From assembly GCA_017552435.1 (NCBI GenBank), contig JAFZPZ010000075.1, forward strand, positions 22,616-86,615: a stretch of DNA of 64,000 nucleotides, read 5' to 3'. Position numbers and translations under genes: made by a program. This DNA is from Bacteroidaceae bacterium (GTDB lineage Bacteria > Bacteroidota > Bacteroidia > Bacteroidales > Bacteroidaceae). The notes under the pieces are model-generated. The model saw nothing but the letters and a program-made list of their open reading frames with translations, made no database searches and was not told where the DNA came from. Of the stretch, positions 35,679 through 43,228 are shown piece by piece (positions within the stretch are counted from its first letter, which is position 1; each line of letters starts with the position of its first letter).

Positions 35679-35980
35679 TTCAGTCTCTTTTTAATAGTCG
35701 TACAAACCACTCTTTTCTTCTTCACGAAATAGTTGGTCCATTTGTCTATGATGTTGTCGGCATATTCTCTAACGAACTGTTCTGCCACTCTCTGATCTTT
35801 TAATGACAAGGGCGGAACCCCTTTCTTTTCTCGTATATTGATTCCTTTGACCTTTCCACTTTCCATGATGATTTCGAACACAGATTCTTTGTGGTCATGC
35901 TGCACATGAACATGTATGGGATCATGCTCATTGGAATGGAAAAAGAATATGAATCCAAAATATCTATATATGTCAGGCAT
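35675..35980 (-). CDS. DUF4160 protein
   Basis: 101 residues from ATG 35980 (MPDIYRYFGFIFFFHSNEHD). The DUF4160 signature is the N-terminal MPDIYRYFG, then EHDPIHVHVQHD with a His-rich strand, KGVPPLSLKDQRVAEQFVREY and a basic tail. An ATG 10 codons upstream exists but lies outside the family start. First gene of a two-gene module with DUF2442; -7 element at 36008-36015. Composition is AT-rich relative to neighbours, in line with an acquired module. Confidence 0.85.
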   Translation of the reverse strand: MPDIYRYFGFIFFFHSNEHDPIHVHVQHDHKESVFEIIMESGKVKGINIREKKGVPPLSLKDQRVAEQFVREYADNIIDKWTNYFVKKKRVVCTTIKKRLK

Positions 35981-36007
35981 TGCAACACAGATTATGCTTT
36001 CTGCATG

Positions 36008-36015
36008 CAAAGTTA
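36008..36015 (-). promoter_or_regulatory. -7 promoter element of the DUF4160/DUF2442 module
   Basis: TAACTTTG on the minus strand, 28 bp upstream of the DUF4160 ATG. Confidence 0.6.
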
Positions 36016-36143
36016 CGAATTAAAGAGACACAAAGCAAGGATTTCGCAAAAAAGTTTGCCAGATTCTCTGAAAAACAGTGTTTTCACAAATAGACCTCAC
36101 ATATTACAAAAATGCTCCTCAGGGCCGATGGATAAAGGGATTG

Positions 36144-36200
36144 AGGACGGGAGGTCTCGTTTTCAGACCTCCCGTAAACCTCCCGTCAGACCTCCCGTGT
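36144..36200. repeat. Hairpin plus triple CCTCCCGT repeat
   Basis: CGGGAGGTCT and AGACCTCCCG form a perfect 10-bp stem with a 7-nt loop; the right arm is followed by two further CCTCCCGT copies at about 13-nt steps. Confidence 0.8.
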
Positions 36201-36340
36201 CACCTTACCTTTTTCAGAAGTGTACGCCAGAATTTGGATGTGGATAATTCGAGGGGATGCGAAAGAAATAATGTTATACTGGGGAAATAAACAATCTTGT
36301 CTTAGGGATAAAAGTCTTTTCTGCGTCAGATATAATTATT

Positions 36341-36430
36341 TTCAAGCCTTGAAAATATATAATCAAGGCTTGAAAATATATAACCAAGCCATGAAAATAA
36401 ATTTTCTAAGCTTGAAAATAGTTTTGTTCG
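36341..36430. repeat. Four-copy 21-nt repeat (CAAGCCTTGAAAATATATAA-like)
   Basis: Imperfect copies beginning CAAGCCTTG, CAAGGCTTG, CAAGCCATG and TAAGCTTG, each followed by AAAATA and A/T-rich spacer. Each core (CAAGCCTTGA/TCAAGGCTTG) is close to self-complementary. Confidence 0.85.
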
Positions 36431-36546
36431 CGGTATTAAGAACTTTTATATCGGGTATTAGAATGTTTTGTCCCAAGGTGTTTGTGATATTATTGGCGAG
36501 ATACTTTTGTGCTCAACAATAAAAATAAACGAATTTATTTTGTATT

Positions 36547-36643
36547 TCTCTCACTTATTCGTACCTTTGACGTTCGTCGAAGGTTCTCTCGTTCGGAAAA
36601 AATCAAATAAATTTGTTTATTCTCTCACTTATTCGTACCTTTG
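36547..36643 (+). promoter_or_regulatory. Duplicated promoter (two copies of a 23-nt block)
   Basis: The block TCTCTCACTTATTCGTACC plus TTTG occurs at 36547-36569 and 36621-36643, 74 bp apart. Each carries the -7 element TACCTTTG (36562-36569 and 36636-36643). The second is 23 bp before the ATG at 36666. Confidence 0.75.
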
Positions 36644-36665
36644 CAAAGCAAAATATGAAAAAAGA

Positions 36666-37733
36666 ATGAAAAAAGACATGAAATACGTTGTGAAATCTAT
36701 AGCTGCTTGCTTTTTGATGCAGGCTTTTATGCTGGTTCTGGGGTGCAATTCTGCGTCGGCTCAGGCACTCTATACAAATCCCGATACGATTCAGCAGTAC
36801 CTGAAAGACCGCATCAAGGAGGTCAAGGAGGAACAGCGCGACACACGCGCTAAACTCAAGGAAGAGGAAAAGACCCTGCGTACCCTGAATCGTGACCTTG
36901 CCAAATCGCGTGCCCAGGCTCAGAAAGACAAGGTGAAACTCAAGGAGGCCAAGCGCAACGGAAAATTCTATCAAGTGAAGCCTTACATCCCCGAAGAGCT
37001 CCAGGGAGATGTGGAAGCAAAGATTAAAGCAGCGAAAGAAGCAAAGGCTGCTAAGGAGCGGGAAATCAAGCAGAAAGCTGCAGAGAAAAAGGCCGAAGAG
37101 AAGGCTGCTATAGCCGAAAAGAAACAGCAGGCGAAAGAGGCTAAAGCTCAGGAGAAGGAACAGCTGAAGGCATCGGCCAAGAGTCAGTCGAAGCGCGCCA
37201 AAGAGAAGAAAGCCGAACAGAAACTGGCTCAGGAAAAGGAGCCGGATGCTGAGGGCAAGGAACCGGAGGCCACAGAGAAGCCGAAAGAAAATGCCTCCGA
37301 TAAAGCCGCAGAAAAGGCAAAGGATAAACCGGCTGATCCGAAGGAGAAACCCTCAGCCGATGCCAAGGAGAAGGCTGCTCCCGCAAAGGCCAAGGCTGGC
37401 GTAAAGAAGACACCCGAAGAGTTGCAGAAAGAGGCTGAACAGCAGGAAAAGGAGGCTCAACAGCAGGAAAAAGAGAAGCAGGCCGCTGTGAAAGCCGCTG
37501 TTAAAGATGCCGAAACCAAGGCCAAGGAGGCTGAACAGCGCGCCAAAGAGTCGGAAGCCAAAGCGAAAGCCAAGGTGAAAGAGCAAGAAGCGGAAAGCAA
37601 GGAGCAAAAAGAGGAAGCTGAGGCTGAGGTGGAAGAACAGGAAACCAAGCCCAAACGCAATTATAGCGTCCGTACCCAGCGCCAAAAGGCTACAAAGAAG
37701 ACCGAAGAAAAAACTGACGAAAAAAGCGAGTAA
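36666..37733 (+). CDS. Exported Lys/Ala/Glu-rich coiled-coil protein
   Basis: 355 residues from ATG 36666 (MKKDMKYVVKSIAACFLMQA); a long upstream extension of the frame lacks coding character. The signal peptide ends either at a weak lipobox (VLGC) or after SASAQ. Residues about 45-110 form one coiled coil (LKDRIKEVKEEQRDTRAKLKEEEK); the rest is low-complexity, highly charged Lys/Ala/Glu repeats (KAAKEAKAAKERE, EKEAQQQEKEKQAA) that resemble TolA-like helical linkers, ending in a basic SVRTQRQKATKK tail. It could span the periplasm, but no binding domain is visible. Two promoter copies precede it. Confidence 0.75.
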   Translation: MKKDMKYVVKSIAACFLMQAFMLVLGCNSASAQALYTNPDTIQQYLKDRIKEVKEEQRDTRAKLKEEEKTLRTLNRDLAKSRAQAQKDKVKLKEAKRNGKFYQVKPYIPEELQGDVEAKIKAAKEAKAAKEREIKQKAAEKKAEEKAAIAEKKQQAKEAKAQEKEQLKASAKSQSKRAKEKKAEQKLAQEKEPDAEGKEPEATEKPKENASDKAAEKAKDKPADPKEKPSADAKEKAAPAKAKAGVKKTPEELQKEAEQQEKEAQQQEKEKQAAVKAAVKDAETKAKEAEQRAKESEAKAKAKVKEQEAESKEQKEEAEAEVEEQETKPKRNYSVRTQRQKATKKTEEKTDEKSE

Positions 37734-37738
37734 CAGTT

Positions 37739-38392
37739 ATGCAGAAACTTATCATTTCCAAATTGAATCAGAAGGTTGCTCAGGCATCCGATATCCCATC
37801 TGCCCTTCTGGCAGCAGGTATTACCTATACGCCCATCAGTAATGTCAATTGGCCAGAGGCTTATCCCTATCTGCCAAAAGTGGAGTTTGCAGCTGCCCAC
37901 ACAGGTGATGCCCTGTTGCTGCACTATCGTGTGGAAGAGCAGAGTGTTCGCGCTGTGGCCAAAAAGGATCACGAACATATCTGGGAAGACGCCTGCGTCG
38001 AGTTCTTCTGCATGCCTGCCCAGGATGGCATATATTATAATGTGGAGTGCAACTGTACAGGCAAATTGCTTGTAGCAGCGGGTAAGGACCGCCATGTGCG
38101 CCAGCCAGCTCCTGCAGAGGTCATGCAACGCATCGACCGCTGGGCTTCACTCGGCACAGAACCGTTCGATACGCGGGTAGAATCCACAAAATGGGAACTT
38201 GCCCTGCGTCTGCCCATCACCACATTCTTCCAACACAAGTTCGCCGGTTTCTCGGGCCTGACGGCAACGGGTAATTTCTATAAGTGCGGTGACGGTCTGC
38301 CTGTGCCGCATTTCATCAGTTGGAACCCCATCGCAACGCCGACACCAGACTTCCATCGCCCCGACTTCTTCGGGGAGATTAAATTTGCATGA
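37739..38392 (+). CDS. CBM9-like carbohydrate-binding protein
   Basis: 217 residues, no signal peptide. Family features of the carbohydrate-binding family 9-like group: NWPEAYPYLPKVEFAAAHTGDALLLHYRVEE, then HIWEDACVEFFCMP (central strand), YYNVECNCTGKLL, and SWNPIATPTPDFHRPDFFGEIKF at the C-terminus. In relatives this fold is often cytosolic or attached to glycan enzymes; a ligand cannot be assigned. It starts 5 bp after the coiled-coil gene and overlaps the next start by 4 bp (ATGA), so it is part of a tight operon of at least four genes. Confidence 0.85.
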   Translation: MQKLIISKLNQKVAQASDIPSALLAAGITYTPISNVNWPEAYPYLPKVEFAAAHTGDALLLHYRVEEQSVRAVAKKDHEHIWEDACVEFFCMPAQDGIYYNVECNCTGKLLVAAGKDRHVRQPAPAEVMQRIDRWASLGTEPFDTRVESTKWELALRLPITTFFQHKFAGFSGLTATGNFYKCGDGLPVPHFISWNPIATPTPDFHRPDFFGEIKFA

Positions 38393-39300
38393 ACGATTTC
38401 AACCTCAAGCAGCGCGTCCTTGCTACGATGAAGTCGAGAGACGTGGAGAGCAACTTCGAGCTCTACGTCACCCGCACCCCGGGCTACCTGTGGGCGCTGC
38501 TCTTCCGTTGGCTGCATGTTCATCCCATCACGGTGACGGTGTTGAGCATCATCATCGGTGCTTCTTCCGCCATCTTCTTCGCATACGACGACCTCCGCTA
38601 CAATATCATCGGCATGCTGCTGCTCATCTGGGCGAACTGGTATGATTGTGCCGACGGACAACTGGCTCGCATGACGGGTCAGAAGACTCTGGTAGGCCGT
38701 GTCCTGGATGGCTTTGGCGGCGAGTTCTGGTTCATCTGTATCTACATCGGTATTGCTATTCGCCTCTATCCCGTCTGGGGAATCTACATCTTCCTGATAA
38801 TCCTGTGGGCCGGCTTCTATTGCCATTCGCGCCAATGCGGCATTGCCGATTACTATCGCAACATCCATCTATGGGTAACACAAGGGCAGGAGGGCAGCGA
38901 ACTGGATACCAGCGCGGAACAGCAGATGCGGATGGAGAGCCTCCATTGGAACAAAAAGGAGTGGTTCGAGAAGTTCTACCTCTTCTTCTATGTCCGATAC
39001 ATCCGAACCCAGGAACGACAGACGCCTGAGTTCCAGGCACTCCGGCCTCTAATCGAGAATCTGCCTGCCGACTCCCCTGTGAGACAACAGTTCCGCCAGG
39101 AGAGCCTGCCGCTCATGCCGCTCTGCAACATTCTGACTTTCGATACCCGGGTCGGTGTACTCTTCCTTTCCATGTTCATCGGTTATCCTTGGGTTTACTT
39201 CGTTTTCGAGATGACGGTACTCGAAGCCCTGCGCTTCTATACACTTCATCGCCACGAAGCCTTCTGCCATAAGTTACACCAAAGACTGTGCGCCATATGA
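38389..39300 (+). CDS. CDP-alcohol phosphatidyltransferase family protein
   Basis: 303-residue membrane enzyme, five or six helices. The catalytic motif is present as DCADGQLARMTGQKTLVGRVLDGFGGE (residues about 86-112): D-x2-D-G-x2-A-R-x8-G-x3-D, with Glu (GFGGE) where the final Asp is usually expected. It would join a CDP-activated alcohol to an acceptor alcohol. The C-terminal 150 residues are an extra, partly soluble extension with SLHWNKKEWFEKFYLFFYVRYI. The next gene is a cytidylyltransferase, which may make the CDP-alcohol. Start overlaps the upstream gene by 4 bp. Confidence 0.85.
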   Translation: MNDFNLKQRVLATMKSRDVESNFELYVTRTPGYLWALLFRWLHVHPITVTVLSIIIGASSAIFFAYDDLRYNIIGMLLLIWANWYDCADGQLARMTGQKTLVGRVLDGFGGEFWFICIYIGIAIRLYPVWGIYIFLIILWAGFYCHSRQCGIADYYRNIHLWVTQGQEGSELDTSAEQQMRMESLHWNKKEWFEKFYLFFYVRYIRTQERQTPEFQALRPLIENLPADSPVRQQFRQESLPLMPLCNILTFDTRVGVLFLSMFIGYPWVYFVFEMTVLEALRFYTLHRHEAFCHKLHQRLCAI

Positions 39301-40010
39301 AACAGAGCCATAACATAGCCTTGATTCTGGCAGGCGGTACAGGCGAACGAATGCACGCCGTAGTACCCAAGCAGTTTATGGAGATAGACGGCGAATCGGT
39401 ATTGCTGCATACGATGAAAGCCTTCCAGCAGCATCCGCTCATCCACGAGATTTACATCGTCTGCACGCCCGAATGGGAAGATTTCGTCCGCAGCGAAGCA
39501 AAGCTTGGTGAAATCAATAAGTTCAAAGCCATTGTGCCGGCAGGAGAGAGCAGTTACGCTTCTGCCCGTAACGGCATAGAACACCTGCTGGATACCGTAA
39601 AAGAGCCCAATACCATCGTCCTTGTGCACGATGCGGTCAGACCGCTCATCACCCAGGATATCATCAGTCGTAATATCGCCGTTTGTCTGACCCACGGCAA
39701 TGCCATCACGGCTCTGAATAGTCATGAGGCATATCTTGTGACGGCCGACGGGAACTCGGCAGATGGCTTTATGCCTCGCGAAGGCTTGATGCGTGCCCAG
39801 ACGCCACATACTTTCCCCCTTGCAGCTCTTCGACAGATGTTGCAGCTGGCCGAGGAACGCGGCATCCGGGAGTCGCAGTCCATTTTCACCCTCGCTGGCG
39901 AACTCGGTATTGCACCTCTGCACATCGCTCAAGGCGACCTGTGCAATTTCAAGATTACCGAACAGTCCGACATCCTCATCTATCGCGCCCTGAAGACGCT
40001 GGAAGAATAG
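39297..40010 (+). CDS. IspD/TarI-family cytidylyltransferase
   Basis: 237 residues from ATG 39297, which overlaps the preceding stop (ATGA); a GTG at 39288 is possible. CTP-binding signature ILAGGTGERMHAVVPKQFMEI, then HDAVRPLI and the C-terminal NFKITEQSDILI are shared by IspD (MEP cytidylyltransferase, isoprenoid pathway) and TarI (ribitol-5-phosphate cytidylyltransferase). The operon with a CDP-alcohol transferase favours a polyol-phosphate role, while the sequence could equally be the cell's IspD. I leave the symbol blank for that reason. Confidence 0.85.
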   Translation: MKQSHNIALILAGGTGERMHAVVPKQFMEIDGESVLLHTMKAFQQHPLIHEIYIVCTPEWEDFVRSEAKLGEINKFKAIVPAGESSYASARNGIEHLLDTVKEPNTIVLVHDAVRPLITQDIISRNIAVCLTHGNAITALNSHEAYLVTADGNSADGFMPREGLMRAQTPHTFPLAALRQMLQLAEERGIRESQSIFTLAGELGIAPLHIAQGDLCNFKITEQSDILIYRALKTLEE

Positions 40011-40021
40011 GGTCATGGTTT

Positions 40022-40858
40022 ATGATTTATTACTTCTCAGGAACAGGAAACAGCCTGCATGTAGCTCGGCATTTGGCCGACGAATTAGGGGAGCAGCTCT
40101 TCCCTATGACTTTAGCAGATTCAAGAAACCTCCCTCATGGGGGAGGAATGGAAGGGGCTGCTATTGGCCTCGTGTTCCCTGTTCATGCTTGGGGTATTCC
40201 GAATGTGGTGGAGAAGGTGGCCCCACTCCTGCTTCCCCGAGGGGAAGAGACTTATTTATATACTGTGATGACTTGCGGCGATGATATGGGTTATACGGAC
40301 CGGGTTCTGGACAAGGTTTTACACTCTGTTTGTGGTAAGACCCTCGATGCTGCTTTCTCCGTACAGATGCCCAATACGTACGTCTGTCTGCCTGGCTTTG
40401 ATGTGGATAGTGATGCGTTGTGCAGGGAAAAGCTAGCAAGGGAAGAAACTGCGGTGAAGGAGATTGCGGCCTGCGTGTCAGAGAGGAAGTCTGTCCGCCG
40501 CCTCACTCGTGGAGGTTTCCCTTGGGTAAAAACGTATGTTCTCAGACCCATGTTTAACCGTTTTCTCCTGACGGACAAATACTTCCATGTAGATGCTTCA
40601 AGGTGTATTTCATGTGGGAGATGCCAGAAGATGTGTCCAGTCGGCAACATCATATTAGCCTCTCCCAGACCTTCTCCTAAAGGAAAGGGCTTAAAGTCTC
40701 CCCATCGGGGAGATATAGAGGGGGCCTTGCCTCAATGGCAATCGCATTGTGCCGGTTGCCTGGCTTGTTTTCATGCCTGTCCATATCATGCCATCAATTT
40801 CGGCAGCATGACGCAAAAGAAGGGACAGTACAGCATCATGAAACAACTCTACGGATAA
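40022..40858 (+). CDS. EFR1-family flavodoxin-ferredoxin protein
   Basis: 278 residues from ATG 40022 (MIYYFSGTGNSLHVARHLA). N-terminal flavodoxin domain with the FMN phosphate loop FSGTGNS; C-terminal two-cluster ferredoxin, CISCGRCQKMCP and CAGCLACFHACP, each ligating a 4Fe-4S cluster. Probably an electron-transfer protein of anaerobic metabolism. Between the two ferredoxin motifs lies an insert of about 30 residues (SPRPSPKGKGL, SPHRGDIEGA) made by a GC-rich palindrome pair, and another (RNLPHGGGMEGA) near residue 40. Overlaps the convergent HAD gene by 23 bp. Confidence 0.9.
   Translation: MIYYFSGTGNSLHVARHLADELGEQLFPMTLADSRNLPHGGGMEGAAIGLVFPVHAWGIPNVVEKVAPLLLPRGEETYLYTVMTCGDDMGYTDRVLDKVLHSVCGKTLDAAFSVQMPNTYVCLPGFDVDSDALCREKLAREETAVKEIAACVSERKSVRRLTRGGFPWVKTYVLRPMFNRFLLTDKYFHVDASRCISCGRCQKMCPVGNIILASPRPSPKGKGLKSPHRGDIEGALPQWQSHCAGCLACFHACPYHAINFGSMTQKKGQYSIMKQLYG
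40128..40157. repeat. GC-rich palindrome inside the EFR1 gene
   Basis: CCTCCCTCATGGGGGAGG then AATGGAAGGGG, in frame near the N-terminus. Confidence 0.65.
40658..40734. repeat. Pair of GC-rich palindromes between the two ferredoxin motifs
   Basis: CCTCTCCCAGACCTTCTCC then TAAAGGAAAGGGC at 40658-40690, and TCTCCCCATCGGGGAGA then TATAGAGGGGGC at 40697-40734. In frame. Confidence 0.75.
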
Positions 40859-41495
40859 GCTCGCAAATCGTCTCCTTGCTAAGGTCGAGCCAAGCACCCT
40901 GGAGTCCTTCGCGCCTGGCAGCTTCTACATTAATCAGCGTGTCATCAACAAAAAGGCATTGTTCAGCGGGTCTCCCTATCTGCCGAATAGCAACATGATA
41001 TATCTCGGGATCGGGCTTTGCCAGATGCATTTCTTGTGAGAGAAAGATGTTGTCGAAGAGGTCGGCACAGGTATAGCCCTCTGTGGAGAAGTAGAGGCGC
41101 TTGATTTCTTCCCAGTGTAGGTCGTTTGTGTTGGAAAGCAGGTGCGTGTGGAATCCCCGACGGCGCAGATCCAGAATCATGTCCAGTCGCTCCTTCGGTA
41201 TTTCCCCGATGCAAGCGTTCCAGGCATCAGTCACCATTTCACGTGTGATGTTTTCGGCACAATGACTCAGGATTAGTGTGAGGAACTCATCGCTGGTCAT
41301 CTTGCCTACTTGATAGTATGTGATGGCTCTGCTAGCAGAGATACCCTGACAGACAGTCGAAGTATTGTCGGCATCCGACTTGACAAAGAATAGTTTGGGG
41401 TTGATGCCCAAGCGTTGGCAGGCGTCCCCAACACCTTGCATATTGAGGTCTAGCAGCACCCCGCCCAGGTCGAAGATAATGTCAGTCAGATTCAT
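40836..41495 (-). CDS. HAD-superfamily phosphatase (subfamily IA)
   Basis: 219 residues, cytosolic. HAD motif I FDLGGVLLDL (residues 8-17; nucleophile Asp, but the general acid position is Gly-Gly rather than DxD, as in FDLGGV-type members), motif II LLSNTN near 118, motif III Lys in AKPDPEIY near 165, motif IV FVDDTLINVEAA near 188. Similar proteins include YihX-like alpha-glucose-1-phosphate and nucleotide phosphatases. It lies just downstream of GH13 amylase on the same strand (60 bp), so sugar-phosphate activity is plausible. Confidence 0.88.
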   Translation of the reverse strand: MNLTDIIFDLGGVLLDLNMQGVGDACQRLGINPKLFFVKSDADNTSTVCQGISASRAITYYQVGKMTSDEFLTLILSHCAENITREMVTDAWNACIGEIPKERLDMILDLRRRGFHTHLLSNTNDLHWEEIKRLYFSTEGYTCADLFDNIFLSQEMHLAKPDPEIYHVAIRQIGRPAEQCLFVDDTLINVEAARREGLQGAWLDLSKETICELIRRVVS

Positions 41496-41554
41496 TTGCG
41501 AAGTATTTTATATCAGCAATCCTTAAATTCTGGGCAAAGTATTAATTTCGGCGT

Positions 41555-43228
41555 TCACTTTCCTGTACTTTGAAGTATCACGCCGCTGTGGGCGGGGAGT
41601 GTGACGGTCAGGGGAACGTCGTGTTTGAGGGGGGTCTTAAGCTTCTTGCCGCTCAGTATGTCTGTCAGTTGCGTCCTTGTCTGTTCCTTGATTCCCGTGT
41701 GCTCGAAGAAATGCCCGGGCAGGTTCAGCGAAATGGTTTCCTCGGTGCCGGAGAAATTGGCGATGATGATGGCAATGGACCCCCCAGTCGCCCCCTTTAG
41801 GGGGAGTTTTGAATGACGGACGAAGGCGTATTGGCGATGCAAATGCGGATTGGCATACATCAGGTCATAGAATCCTCCTTCCAGCCATTCGGCCTGCTCC
41901 CGAAGCTGCAGGATGCTCTGGTACTTATTGCGCAATTCTATTTCCTCGGGCGTCAGTTGTTCGTCGCCGAAATGCCCCTTGTTTCGCCAACGACGAATCG
42001 TGGAAACACTCCAGTAGTCGAAGATGGTGGTGCGTCCGTTCAGACCGCTGAATCCCTCTGCATCCATGCCGCGCTCGCCCAGTTCCTGTCCGAAGTAGAG
42101 CATGAAGGGGCTGGGCATGAGGCTGCTGACGAGCAGAGCCGGGATTGCAGCTTCTGCACCAGCAAGAAGGAAATCGCTTGCCAAACGTTGCTCGTCGTGG
42201 TTCTCCAGAAAATTGAGCATGTGGCTGCGTATGTCATCGACTGCCTGCCAACAGGCTGTGATGCTCTGTGCGCTATGCCCGCGGCAGACATTCAGGAGCG
42301 TGTCGTAGAGCCCGACCTTGTCGTAGAGGTAGTCGAAATGGCCGCGATGGATGTAGTCGCGATAGAGGGCTGGGTTATATACCTCGGCGATGAAGATGAT
42401 GCCGGGATAGGCGGTCTTGACCTGCGGCAAAGCCCATTCCCAGAACTCGACAGGCACCATCTCCGCCATATCGCAGCGGAAGCCGTCGATGCCCTTCGCA
42501 GCCCAATAGAGCAGGATGTGGAGCATCTTGTGCCAGGTGTCGGGGGTAGGGGAGAAGTGCTGCTGATGGCCGCCCAGATAGTCGATGCCGTAGTTCAGCT
42601 TTACCGTCTCGTACCAGTCGTTCTTTCCTGGCCACGAAGAGAAGTTGTCGTTGCCCGTTGCCTTGGCGGGAAACTCACAATACGAGCCTCCAGCCAGAAT
42701 GTTGTCCAGATGCAGCTGCTCGCTGGGGAAGTAGTAGAAATTGTTGTTGGGGGAGAAGGAACATGAGGTGTCGTCGTCCTCTCCGAGGTCGCGGACACTG
42801 GCCGGTTTGGCATCGGAATGGTACTGGCGGGCCACATGGTTGGGCACGAAGTCGATGATGACCTTCAGGCCTGCCCTGTGTGTCCGCTCGACCAGAAGCT
42901 CGAACTCGCGGATGCGCTTTGTCGGGTCTTTTGCGAGGTCGGGATCGACGTCATAGTAGTCGCGTATGGCATACGGGCTGCCAGCTTCGCCTTTCACGAC
43001 ATCGGGATTGTCCGCGGGAATGCCATAGGCGCTGTAGTCCGTTTTGCTGGCATGTTCGATGATGCCCGTGTACCAGATATGCGTACAGCCAAGACCTCGG
43101 ATTTGCTCCAGAGCCTTGGCTGTAAAATCTTGCATTGTTCCGCATCCGTTCTGTTTCTTGGAACCGGATGGAATGCAGGCCTCCTTGTCTGCACCGAAGA
43201 GACGTGTGAAGACCTGATAGATGGTCAT
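41555..43228 (-). CDS. GH13 alpha-amylase family glycosidase
   Basis: 557 residues, no signal peptide, so a cytosolic amylase or glucan hydrolase. The four conserved GH13 regions are present: DFVPNH (I, about residue 125), GFRCDMAE with the nucleophile Asp (II, about 248), IAEVY with the acid/base Glu (III, about 280) and NFLENHDEQ (IV, about 342). The C-terminal beta domain carries an in-frame palindrome (KLPLKGATGGS, about residues 475-485). The ATG overlaps the stop of fabD (ATGA), an odd pairing of fatty-acid and glycan genes but clearly coupled. Confidence 0.92.
   Translation of the reverse strand: MTIYQVFTRLFGADKEACIPSGSKKQNGCGTMQDFTAKALEQIRGLGCTHIWYTGIIEHASKTDYSAYGIPADNPDVVKGEAGSPYAIRDYYDVDPDLAKDPTKRIREFELLVERTHRAGLKVIIDFVPNHVARQYHSDAKPASVRDLGEDDDTSCSFSPNNNFYYFPSEQLHLDNILAGGSYCEFPAKATGNDNFSSWPGKNDWYETVKLNYGIDYLGGHQQHFSPTPDTWHKMLHILLYWAAKGIDGFRCDMAEMVPVEFWEWALPQVKTAYPGIIFIAEVYNPALYRDYIHRGHFDYLYDKVGLYDTLLNVCRGHSAQSITACWQAVDDIRSHMLNFLENHDEQRLASDFLLAGAEAAIPALLVSSLMPSPFMLYFGQELGERGMDAEGFSGLNGRTTIFDYWSVSTIRRWRNKGHFGDEQLTPEEIELRNKYQSILQLREQAEWLEGGFYDLMYANPHLHRQYAFVRHSKLPLKGATGGSIAIIIANFSGTEETISLNLPGHFFEHTGIKEQTRTQLTDILSGKKLKTPLKHDVPLTVTLPAHSGVILQSTGK
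41778..41805. repeat. GC-rich palindrome inside the amylase gene
   Basis: GACCCCCCAGTCGCCCCC then TTTAGGGGG, in frame on the minus strand as LPLKGATGG. Confidence 0.8.

Larger units (their letters stand above)
36016..36546. other. Repeat-rich intergenic interval
   Basis: About 530 bp between divergent genes without a credible coding sequence. It holds a 10-bp hairpin plus CCTCCCGT direct repeats (36144-36200) and a four-copy repeat of about 21 nt (36341-36430). Short open frames across it follow the repeat period and are artefacts. Confidence 0.7.

Noticed and set aside
36220-36522. 100-codon plus-strand frame across the 21-nt repeats
   Set aside because: Its sequence (ALKIYNQ-type repeats) just mirrors the DNA repeat, there is no start context, and it runs through the duplicated-promoter region's upstream DNA.
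37353-37685. Hydrophobic minus-strand frame (Leu/Phe-rich) opposite the coiled-coil gene
   Set aside because: Leu/Phe stretches are the complement of Lys/Glu codons of the real gene; a common artefact that looks like a membrane protein.
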